Source: an uncultured bacterium (GTDB lineage: Bacteria; Verrucomicrobiota; Lentisphaeria; Victivallales; Victivallaceae). From it: a stretch of 5,258 nucleotides of DNA. Made by a program: the position numbers and the translations under genes. The stretch's first letter is position 1; every line of letters starts with the position of its first letter. The notes beneath the pieces are model-generated. The model did no database searches, was not told the DNA's origin, and saw only the letters and a list, made by a program, of their open reading frames with translations. Shown one piece after another: positions 1 through 5,258 of the stretch. The stretch covers positions 1 to 5,258 of the forward strand of contig CASECL010000275.1 of the NCBI GenBank assembly GCA_949286445.1. Reading direction: 5' to 3'.

Positions 1-1211
1 TAATTACCCTGGTCTCTGTTATCGGGGTATCTCTCGGCGTCGGAGTATTGATGATCGTGCTTGCGGTCATGACCGGCTTTTCCGATACCATGAAAATAAA
101 GCTGATTGAGACTCAGGCGCATATTCAAATAAAAAGTGCTTACGGCAACGTGGCATTCACCCCGGAGGATGTGGAGAAAACCGCCAGAAAAGCCGGGATA
201 CGCAATTGTGCCGCGGTGGTGACCAGTCCGGTAATGCTTCAAGTCGGGAAAAAACTTGATGTACAAATGTTTCTTATGGGGGTTGATTTGAAAAATCTCC
301 TGAAAGAACCCTCTTTTGCCCAGGCTATGGTAGCCGGCTCACCTGAACTCGACCGGCGGGAAATTATCATCAGCTCCAGCCAGGCCAGGCGCCATGGTCT
401 TACGGTCGGCTCAAAGGTACTGCTTCATTCGCCCAACAAACTTATTGATCTGGTTGATTTCAATCCGGACGGCAGTTTTGAAATCAATAAAAATAAATCC
501 ATTTACCTGCCTGCGGAATTCACGGTTTCCGGGATTTATGAAATGGGCAAATATGATTTTGACAAAAGTGTTCTTTTCATTTCGCTGGATGATGCGGATG
601 AATTTCTCGGACTGCCGTGGGGGATGGCCACCCGGGTATTCTGCTGGGTTGACGATCCATTTGCATTGCAGAAAGAGCTCGACACCTTGCGGCGCGAACT
701 GCCGGAAAACCTGCGTGCGGTATCCTGGCAGGAAGAAAATGCTCCACTGCTGGGGGTATTGCAGGTGGAAAAAAATATGATGTTTTTCCTGCTGATTTTT
801 ATTGTTCTGGTGGCGGCATTCAGCATTACCAACACCCTGATTACTTCGGTTTATCAGAAGACCCGGGAAATCGGGGTTATGAAAGCACTGGGGGCTTCCG
901 GTAAAACTATTCTGGGAATTTTTGTACTGCAGGGATTTTTTGTCGGTCTGTGCGGCAGTGTCTGCGGGGTGCTGCTGGGCAGTACAGTGATATATTTCCG
1001 CAATGACATACTCCACGTCATGCGGAATATAACCGGACAGAATATTTTTCCGGCTCAATTCTATTTTTTCAATGAACTGCCGGCTCATGTGGTAAGCAGT
1101 GATGTGGCAATTATAATTGTATCTTCCATACTGCTCTGCACACTCGGGGCCTTGATCCCGGCACTGCGGGCGGCAAAACTTGATCCGGCAAAGGCATTGC
1201 GTTATGAGTGA
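1..1211 (+). CDS. lolC: LolC/LolE-family lipoprotein-releasing ABC transporter permease (5' end outside window)
   Basis: This is the inner-membrane permease of the LolCDE complex, which extracts mature lipoproteins from the inner membrane and hands them to the periplasmic carrier LolA. The frame is open from the first base (first full codon at 3), so the start lies upstream. About 402 residues are visible, and compared with the usual LolC/E length only some 25-30 are missing. The visible part opens in the first membrane helix, followed by the family-typical VMTGF turn. A periplasmic MacB-PCD-like domain spans about residues 25-255. Three helices follow at about 259-282, 303-332 and 368-391. 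The loop REIGVMKALGAS (about 288-299) is the cytoplasmic coupling segment of FtsX-type permeases, and the protein ends in the family-typical ALRYE. Its 3' end overlaps lolD by 8 bases, as expected for a transporter pair. Assignment to the family is firm, but the choice between LolC, LolE and a merged LolF-type subunit is open. Confidence 0.88.
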   Translation, partial: ITLVSVIGVSLGVGVLMIVLAVMTGFSDTMKIKLIETQAHIQIKSAYGNVAFTPEDVEKTARKAGIRNCAAVVTSPVMLQVGKKLDVQMFLMGVDLKNLLKEPSFAQAMVAGSPELDRREIIISSSQARRHGLTVGSKVLLHSPNKLIDLVDFNPDGSFEINKNKSIYLPAEFTVSGIYEMGKYDFDKSVLFISLDDADEFLGLPWGMATRVFCWVDDPFALQKELDTLRRELPENLRAVSWQEENAPLLGVLQVEKNMMFFLLIFIVLVAAFSITNTLITSVYQKTREIGVMKALGASGKTILGIFVLQGFFVGLCGSVCGVLLGSTVIYFRNDILHVMRNITGQNIFPAQFYFFNELPAHVVSSDVAIIIVSSILLCTLGALIPALRAAKLDPAKALRYE

Positions 1212-1878
1212 TATTATTCTTGGCATAAGAAATCTGAAAAAGAGTTACTGTCCGGGCGGGAAAAAACTTGAAATCCTGCGGAACATCAACTTTGAACTCC
1301 GCCGGGGGGAATGGGTATGTTTACTGGGATCTTCCGGCAGCGGAAAAACCACGCTGCTGAATTTAGCCGGTTATCTGGAAACGCCGGACTCAGGAACTTT
1401 GGAATTTGACGGCGTAAACTTCAATGAAATCAGCGATCCGGCACTTTTCCGCAACCGGAAACTGGGTTTTGTATTTCAAAATTACAGTCTGCTCCCGGAG
1501 CTTTCGGTGCTGGAAAACATTATGCTTCCGGGGATGTTTTCAGGCAAATTCAGCCGCCGCGCACTCAGTCTGCGGGCGCAGGAACTGCTGGAAGCAGTTG
1601 GATTAACCGACCGGGCCAGTCACCGCCCGGGAGAACTTTCCGGCGGAGAACAGCAGCGGGGAGCGATTGCCAGGGCTCTGATCAACCGTCCGGAACTGCT
1701 GCTGGCGGATGAACCGACCGGAAATTTAGACGAGGAAACCGGCGAATCGGTAATGGAACTTTTCCGCCGGCTGAGAGAATCAGAAAAAGGTTTATCCATA
1801 TTTATGATCACCCATAATCCGGAAATTGCTGCTCAGGCGGACCGCTGTGTGCATCTTCAGCACGGGGAGCTGATCTGA
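1204..1878 (+). CDS. lolD: LolD, ATP-binding subunit of the lipoprotein-releasing ABC transporter
   Basis: This cytoplasmic ATPase powers lipoprotein release by the LolCDE complex. The 224-residue protein shows every ABC motif in order: Walker A GSSGSGKTT (42-50), Q-loop Gln92 in FVFQN, signature LSGGEQQR (145-152), Walker B LLLADE (165-170) followed by the D-loop PTGNLD, and the switch His204 in MITHN. The length and the LLADEPTGNLD block are typical of the LolD/MacB/FtsE class, and the adjacent LolC/E permease points to LolD. I chose ATG 1204 because it gives the standard MSDIILGIRNLKKSY start, has an AAAGG box at 1190-1194, and overlaps the permease stop by 8 bases. A TTG at 1180 would add eight uncharacteristic residues. 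The stop overlaps the next start by one base. A small oddity is Gly153 after the signature (QRGAIARAL), where most relatives have Val. Translation is probably coupled to the permease. Confidence 0.93.
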   Translation: MSDIILGIRNLKKSYCPGGKKLEILRNINFELRRGEWVCLLGSSGSGKTTLLNLAGYLETPDSGTLEFDGVNFNEISDPALFRNRKLGFVFQNYSLLPELSVLENIMLPGMFSGKFSRRALSLRAQELLEAVGLTDRASHRPGELSGGEQQRGAIARALINRPELLLADEPTGNLDEETGESVMELFRRLRESEKGLSIFMITHNPEIAAQADRCVHLQHGELI

Positions 1879-2786
1879 TGATATTTCAAGGGGTATTTTT
1901 CGGACTGCTCGCTGCGGCGTCCCAAGCCGCCGCTTATGTCTTTTCCCGGCATCTGCTTTCAACCGGAGGCGAATCGAAACGATTGCTGGTATGTTCTCAA
2001 ATTCTCCTGGGCGCGATATCTCTGCCAGCGGTAATATTTACCGGCTGGTGGCGGCTGATGAACTGGAAATTACTTGGAGTGATAATATTCAGCGGAGCAT
2101 TTTTTATGTTCGCCCAGTTTTTCTTTTTTGAGGCACTCAAACGGATAGAGAGTTCCAAAATAGCCTCTCTGGTGGGATTGAAAACTCTGGTTATCGCATT
2201 ACTGATGTTTCTGTTATTTGGCAAAAAATTCAATATCTGTCAATTAATAGCTTTGGCCATGACAGCAGGAGCGGCTGTTCTGATGAATTATCAGAGGCAG
2301 AACAAAGCCGGAAAAAACCGGGGTGGCGGCTGGAGCGGGATGGGATATCTTACTTTGGCACTTTTTGGTTACTCCTTCAGTGATCTTGGCGCGTATCTTA
2401 CTGTGGAACTGATTCCGGGAGGAAATACGGTGGAACGCGGGCTGGCCGGAACCGCATTCAATAACATTTATCTTTTGCTGCTTTGTCTGCCTTTTGCCGT
2501 AAAGTGGAAAATCTCCCTCCGGGAGACGGCCCGCTCTGCCGCCTACTCGCTGAGCTGGGGGGCGGGAATTCTTTTCCTCTATGTCTGTTTCGGATTTATC
2601 GGGGCGGCTTTCGGTACGGTGGTTCAGGCAATGCGGGGACCGATATCATTTTTTCTCGGCATTATACTTGCGTCCAGGGGATTTTCCCATCTGGAACAAA
2701 AACTTTCCATTGGCGGCTGGATTCAGCGCGGAGCCGCGGCACTTCTGATGTTTGCCGCCATAGTGCTGTATGCGTTGTCAGATTAA
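1878..2786 (+). CDS. EamA/DMT-superfamily membrane transporter, substrate unknown
   Basis: This 302-residue integral membrane protein has the drug/metabolite transporter layout: two similar halves, each with about five hydrophobic segments, and roughly ten helices in all. The first half covers about residues 1-138 and the second about 153-300, joined by a basic hydrophilic linker (QRQNKAGKNRGG, 140-151). The helix SSKIASLVGLKTLVIALLM (92-110) resembles the conserved fourth helix of EamA domains, and GTVVQAMRGPISFFLGIILA (246-265) is its counterpart in the second half. Members export amino acids, metabolites or drugs, but nothing here identifies the substrate. The ATG shares its A with the lolD stop (TGATG, 1876-1880) and has a GGGGAG box at 1864-1869, so translation is likely coupled to lolD. 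The gene is intact. Family assignment rests on topology and overall pattern rather than on a diagnostic motif. Confidence 0.78.
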   Translation: MIFQGVFFGLLAAASQAAAYVFSRHLLSTGGESKRLLVCSQILLGAISLPAVIFTGWWRLMNWKLLGVIIFSGAFFMFAQFFFFEALKRIESSKIASLVGLKTLVIALLMFLLFGKKFNICQLIALAMTAGAAVLMNYQRQNKAGKNRGGGWSGMGYLTLALFGYSFSDLGAYLTVELIPGGNTVERGLAGTAFNNIYLLLLCLPFAVKWKISLRETARSAAYSLSWGAGILFLYVCFGFIGAAFGTVVQAMRGPISFFLGIILASRGFSHLEQKLSIGGWIQRGAAALLMFAAIVLYALSD

Positions 2787-2803
2787 AAACAAGGTGAAAA
2801 ATT

Positions 2804-3691
2804 ATGGAAGAGATACTTTACTGCTGCAGATTTGATGATTTTTCTGAGAACAAAGAGCTGATGGAAGAATTTCTTGCCGCACAGGATTTCTTTTACGGCA
2901 GCTGGGAGGATCGGGAAAACCCCCGCACCGTACTGACGGTTTACGCCCGCACCGAAGAAGAAGGCAAAGCCAATCTGGAAAAAATCCGTTCTCTCATTCC
3001 GCTGTGGAGCCAATATGGAGCCAAACTTGGCGAAGTGGAATATTTTGAACTGGAGAAAACCGACTGGTCAGAGGCGTGGAAAAAATATTTCCATATTATT
3101 CACATATCAAAACGACTGGTAATCAAACCCAGCTGGCTGGAATACACTCCGCAGCCGGGTCAGGTAATACTGCATATTGATCCGGGTATGAGTTTCGGTA
3201 CCGGGCAGCACGCCACCACCTCATTCTGCTTAAGGATGCTGGATACTCTCGCCGACCGCATAGAGGCGGAAAAACTGAATTATGTTCTGGACGCCGGATG
3301 CGGGTCAGGTATTCTCTCCATTGCGGCAAAATTGCTGAAATACCCCCATGTTGAGTGCTTTGACAATGATCCTGACTGCATGACGGTAAGTTCAGAAAAT
3401 GCCGTCATAAATCAGGTTGAACTTGCTCCTTTTGTGGCAGATGCGGAGACTTACCCCGGCCGTGAGGGCGGATATGATGTAGTTACTGCCAATATTCTCG
3501 GACATCTTCTGCTGAAATTCAAAAACAATATTGCACATTGGGTTAAACCGGGAAAATATCTCATTCTCTCCGGTATTCTCACCGGAGAATTTGACGAAGT
3601 CTCCCGGCAGTATCAGGAACTTGGTTTTACTGAACTTGAACGCGGTACCGAGAAAGAGTGGACCAGCGGTCTTTTCCGGAAAAACTCCTGA
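2804..3691 (+). CDS. prmA: PrmA, ribosomal protein L11 methyltransferase
   Basis: This cytoplasmic enzyme uses S-adenosylmethionine to methylate ribosomal protein L11. Its 295 residues match the usual PrmA length (E. coli about 293). Residues 1-70 form the small N-terminal L11-recognition domain. The linker carries the SEAWKKYF segment (89-96), a PrmA hallmark. The catalytic domain has the family signature DPGMSFGTGQHATTS (126-140), SAM motif I VLDAGCGSGILSIAA (161-175), the acidic FDNDP that should bind the ribose (186-190), the TANILGHLL loop (228-236), and the LILSGIL strand (253-259). No key position looks damaged. The start at ATG 2804 is supported by AAGGTGA at 2791-2797 with a 6-base spacer, the strongest ribosome binding site in the window. 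It follows the DMT gene by 17 bases and probably shares its message. It is a housekeeping gene with no evident link to lipoprotein sorting. Confidence 0.95.
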   Translation: MEEILYCCRFDDFSENKELMEEFLAAQDFFYGSWEDRENPRTVLTVYARTEEEGKANLEKIRSLIPLWSQYGAKLGEVEYFELEKTDWSEAWKKYFHIIHISKRLVIKPSWLEYTPQPGQVILHIDPGMSFGTGQHATTSFCLRMLDTLADRIEAEKLNYVLDAGCGSGILSIAAKLLKYPHVECFDNDPDCMTVSSENAVINQVELAPFVADAETYPGREGGYDVVTANILGHLLLKFKNNIAHWVKPGKYLILSGILTGEFDEVSRQYQELGFTELERGTEKEWTSGLFRKNS

Positions 3692-3740
3692 GAAAGGCAA
3701 ATTTTCCCTGCCTCCTTCCCTGCCCTGCCGGCTTAAGTCA

Positions 3741-3762
3741 TCATCTTGAGAATTGAAGATGA
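3741..3762. repeat. Inverted repeat in the convergent prmA/lacI-type spacer
   Basis: TCATCTT (3741-3747) and AAGATGA (3756-3762) form a perfect 7-base-pair stem with an 8-base loop. It sits between the stops of two convergent genes, where a shared terminator would be expected. Neither side carries a U-run, so it is not a standard intrinsic terminator in either direction. It may be a weak terminator or a 3'-end stabilising hairpin. Confidence 0.35.
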
Positions 3763-3779
3763 ATTACTCCGCCGGGCGG

Positions 3780-3798
3780 GGAAAAAATATTATTTTCC
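3780..3798. repeat. AT-rich inverted repeat across the end of the LacI-type gene
   Basis: GGAAAA (3780-3785) and TTTTCC (3793-3798) pair over a 7-base loop that includes the minus-strand TAA stop (3790-3792). On the minus strand the 3' arm lies in a six-T run just after the stop. A short GC hairpin (CCGC, loop CGG, GCGG; 3769-3779) lies just beyond it. Together they could help end the regulator's transcript, but the order of stem and U-run is wrong for a classical terminator. Confidence 0.25.
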
Positions 3799-4797
3799 GG
3801 AGGTATTCTGCTTATTTCCCCTGACGATCTGCGGAGCAATCAGAATTCTGCGTCCGGGTTCATCCGGATGTTCAAGCCGCCACAGCAGGAGTTCCACTGC
3901 CGCCCGTCCGATCTGTTCCGGACGCAAATCTATTCGGTCAAGCGCAGGGTCAATGGCATCAATCTGGTCTCCGGAAATATTTACGCTCAAAAGTTTGCAG
4001 ACATTTTTCACATCCGCTCCCTCGTGAAGCAAATTCACATACAAACTGGTAAGCAGATAATCGGCACTTTCACAAAATATACCTATTTTACCATTCGGTG
4101 ATGCTTCAAGACTTTTCACGTCTCCAATGGCGGCAGGACGGATTTTCACCCCCCGCTCTTTGCTGAGAAGTTCAATATTGCTCATCCGTTCCATCTGGGA
4201 ATACTCTTCCGTCGAAGAAGAAAAATAATTTATCGTTGTTATGCCGGACTCAAGAAAATAATCCAGTGTCTGTTCCGCCAGCATTCTGCAGTCAGCACAC
4301 ACCTGGTCCTCCGGCTCGGAAGATACCGGCATGGAAAGACACCACACATGAGGTATTCCCTTCAATGCGGCGGCAATTTCTGCATTGCGGGGATAATTTT
4401 TGCAGATAATGCCATCCACATTACCGTCACTGATCACTCTCGGCAATCCGCCGTCCGGCTCCAGCATGCAGAAAAGCATTTCCACGTTGTTATCCGGCAG
4501 TGCAGCGGCCACGCCGTTGATCAATGCTTCCGTAAGCGATGTCCGGGCCGCAATCTTAAAACGATCCGGAACAAAAAACGCAATTTTACCGTATTTAATG
4601 GAATTTTTCCCGTACCGGGCGGAACGGCTGAAATTGCGGCTCTCCGGCTTATAAGACAGCTCCTCAATCGCCTGCATAACCCGGCGTCTGGTAGATTCGG
4701 CTATTTTGGGAAAATTGTGGGTTACCCGGGATACGGTACTGACCGAAACACCAGCAACTCTGGCTATATCAACAATGGTAGCCCCGTTCTTTTTCAT
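3790..4797 (-). CDS. LacI/GalR-family transcriptional regulator with atypical hinge
   Basis: This is a 335-residue DNA-binding regulator of the LacI/GalR family, usually dimeric and responsive to a small ligand, often a sugar. The N-terminal helix-turn-helix is clear: TIVDIARVAGVSVSTVSRV at residues 7-25, followed by the third helix STRRRVMQAIEELSYKP (35-51). The rest is a periplasmic-binding-protein-like effector domain starting near KIAFFVPDR (71-79) and ending with the family-typical QIGRAAVELLLWRLEHPDEP block (295-314) and RILIAPQIVRG (317-327). The hinge departs from the family: where LacI and PurR place the minor-groove leucine, my hand alignment gives Arg58, and the linker to the first beta strand is several residues longer. 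Seven cysteines occur in the effector domain. ATG 4797 has GGAG at 4811-4808 upstream, about 10 bases away. The ligand and target genes cannot be read from the sequence. Autoregulation or control of nearby carbohydrate genes is plausible but only inferred. Confidence 0.92.
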   Translation of the reverse strand: MKKNGATIVDIARVAGVSVSTVSRVTHNFPKIAESTRRRVMQAIEELSYKPESRNFSRSARYGKNSIKYGKIAFFVPDRFKIAARTSLTEALINGVAAALPDNNVEMLFCMLEPDGGLPRVISDGNVDGIICKNYPRNAEIAAALKGIPHVWCLSMPVSSEPEDQVCADCRMLAEQTLDYFLESGITTINYFSSSTEEYSQMERMSNIELLSKERGVKIRPAAIGDVKSLEASPNGKIGIFCESADYLLTSLYVNLLHEGADVKNVCKLLSVNISGDQIDAIDPALDRIDLRPEQIGRAAVELLLWRLEHPDEPGRRILIAPQIVRGNKQNTSGK

Positions 4798-4835
4798 TAT
4801 TTTCCATCTCCATATTTACCCGGCAATGAAAATAC

Positions 4836-4841
4836 ATTATA
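4836..4841 (-). promoter_or_regulatory. Perfect TATAAT -10-like box upstream of the LacI-type gene
   Basis: On the minus strand, TATAAT (4841-4836) lies about 38 bases before the ATG, which would give a short leader of roughly 30 bases. No convincing -35 hexamer exists at 16-19 bases upstream, so this box may be a chance match in AT-rich DNA or depend on an activator. Confidence 0.35.
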
Positions 4842-4862
4842 CGACAAAACTATCATTCCAGA

Positions 4863-4874
4863 GTAAATATATAC
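4863..4874. promoter_or_regulatory. Imperfect palindrome over a candidate -10 box; possible operator
   Basis: GTAAATATATAC (4863-4874) is a palindrome with a single mismatched pair (positions 4 and 9). It covers the TATATT box of the candidate promoter. That is where a repressor would act, so it is a possible autoregulatory site. Against this, most LacI-family operators have a central CG and this one is wholly AT in the middle. Confidence 0.22.
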
Positions 4875-4893
4875 CTCAAGCAATAAAAATCAA
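4866..4893 (-). promoter_or_regulatory. Candidate sigma70-type promoter of the LacI-type gene
   Basis: On the minus strand, TTGATT (4893-4888, 4 of 6 to TTGACA) and TATATT (4871-4866, 5 of 6 to TATAAT) are 16 bases apart. Initiation near 4859 would leave a leader of about 60 bases before ATG 4797. The -35 box lies inside the distal arm of the adjacent stem-loop. This is the best two-box match I can find in the spacer, but the AT-rich background makes chance matches likely. Confidence 0.42.
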
Positions 4894-4921
4894 TCATTGA
4901 ACCGATGAAAAATTGATTTTT
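4885..4921 (-). terminator. Stem-loop after the deacetylase gene, probable intrinsic terminator
   Basis: AAAAATCAAT (4885-4894) and ATTGATTTTT (4912-4921) form a perfect 10-base-pair stem around a 17-base loop. Inside the loop, CAT (4895-4897) can pair with ATG (4905-4907). Read on the minus strand it starts 16 bases after the deacetylase stop, and its 3' arm ends in five U residues, as expected for a terminator. The stem has only two GC pairs, which is weak. Its symmetry also gives a T-rich tail on the plus strand (4917-4930), though no plus-strand gene ends here. Confidence 0.45.
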
Positions 4922-4937
4922 TTCACTTTTTATATTT

Positions 4938-5258
4938 TCATTTTCCCCAAGCATCGCGCATTGACACCACCCGGAATTTACCGTCCGACAGGTAACGCAG
5001 ATATTCACTGAAACATTCCGGAGTATTATTCACCCAGGGGTGAACCAGATCCGGAATACCGTGGAATACCAACACCACCGCATTTCCGGGTGCACATCTT
5101 CCCACCGCCTGATAAAATGCCAGACGGTCATCATTGCAGAGCGCATAAGAAGGAACTCTCAGCGGATCATCAACATCCGGTCTCCACGGACGCATTTCCG
5201 TGGTACGGGCATAGCGGAATTGATATTTTTTCAACAGCGGGACAATATTTTCCGCAAA
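4938..5258 (-). CDS. Polysaccharide deacetylase (NodB-homology family), C-terminal part
   Basis: Only the last 106 residues are in the window. The frame is open to the right edge, so the start and the N-terminal catalytic motifs are outside. The visible part reads like the tail of a carbohydrate esterase 4/NodB-fold protein: a helix and strand LLKKYQFRYARTT (8-20), where many members place the motif-4 region, then AVVLVFHGIPD (60-70), which corresponds to the last beta strand with the motif-5 histidine (His66). A helix with PECFSEYLRYL (80-90) and the final strand KFRVVSMRDA (94-103) follow. Members remove acetyl or similar groups from polysaccharides such as peptidoglycan or chitin. The substrate cannot be told from this end alone. 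A TTG at 5234 is not a credible start because the fold plainly continues upstream. The stop is followed by the stem-loop, then the LacI-type gene 140 bases away on the same strand. Confidence 0.75.
   Translation of the reverse strand, partial: FAENIVPLLKKYQFRYARTTEMRPWRPDVDDPLRVPSYALCNDDRLAFYQAVGRCAPGNAVVLVFHGIPDLVHPWVNNTPECFSEYLRYLSDGKFRVVSMRDAWGK

Noticed and set aside
48..50. TTG as start of the permease gene
   Set aside because: The frame remains open to base 3 and the upstream codons encode the rest of a typical LolC/E first membrane helix, so the true start is before the window.
1180..1182. TTG as start of lolD
   Set aside because: It would add eight residues that are only the out-of-frame reading of the permease C-terminus. 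ATG 1204 gives the family-standard N-terminus and a good ribosome binding site.
411..1226. Long open frame of 271 codons antisense to the permease gene
   Set aside because: It is fully covered by the strongly supported LolC/E frame, its translation has no recognisable domain and is rich in Gln, Arg and His without a fold pattern, and it has no independent support.
3692..3789. Possible small gene between prmA and the LacI-type gene
   Set aside because: The only ATG-initiated frame in the spacer (from 3760) is short, runs into the repressor gene antisense and has no ribosome binding site.
4348..4866. Plus-strand open frame of 172 codons over the LacI-type gene
   Set aside because: It is antisense to a full-length, motif-bearing repressor gene and its translation resembles nothing. 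It is a shadow frame.
5232..5234. TTG as start of a 98-residue deacetylase-like small protein
   Set aside because: The frame is open to the window edge and the NodB-type fold needs its N-terminal part, so this is a gene cut by the window rather than a small gene.
1..5258. Recurring TTTTCCGG/TTCCGG words as possible uptake or chi-like signals
   Set aside because: They occur mostly in frame as Ser-Gly, Phe-Arg or Pro-Glu codons, vary in flanks and have no consistent orientation, so codon preference explains them.
1..5258. tRNA, rRNA, CRISPR, insertion sequence or phage features
   Set aside because: No cloverleaf, spaced repeat array, transposase or integrase frame, or terminal repeats were seen on either strand.

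Overview
This window appears to come from the chromosome of a Gram-negative bacterium with an outer membrane, since it carries a LolCDE-type lipoprotein release transporter. Base composition looks close to half GC, genes are tightly packed, and coding sequence is rich in CCGG-containing codons. The LacI-type regulator has a divergent hinge, and a NodB-type deacetylase lies nearby. Together these suggest the Planctomycetes-Verrucomicrobia-Chlamydiae superphylum, with Lentisphaerota (Victivallis-like) as my best guess. That assignment is an impression from protein style, not a search result.

Left part, plus strand (1-3691): four genes read in one direction. They are a LolC/LolE-family permease whose first codons lie before the window, its ATPase LolD (8-base overlap), a two-domain EamA/DMT-type membrane transporter (1-base stop/start overlap with lolD), and prmA, the ribosomal protein L11 methyltransferase (17 bases further on, with its own clear ribosome binding site). 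The overlaps suggest one polycistronic message. LolC and LolD act together in moving lipoproteins to the outer membrane. The transporter and PrmA have no obvious functional tie to them.

Middle (3692-3789): a short convergent spacer between prmA and the regulator. It contains inverted repeats but no textbook U-tailed terminator.

Right part, minus strand (3790-5258): a full-length LacI/GalR-family repressor. Upstream of it is a 140-base spacer holding a stem-loop, two promoter-like boxes and an imperfect palindrome. Beyond that is the C-terminal end of a polysaccharide deacetylase that runs off the window. The stem-loop is well placed to end the deacetylase transcript, and its distal arm supplies a -35-like box for the repressor, so the two are probably separate transcription units.

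I see no tRNA, rRNA, CRISPR array, insertion sequence or recognisable defence or other novel system. The most notable points are the unusual hinge of the LacI-type protein, the stem-loop/promoter overlap in front of it, and the coupling of a DMT transporter to lolD.
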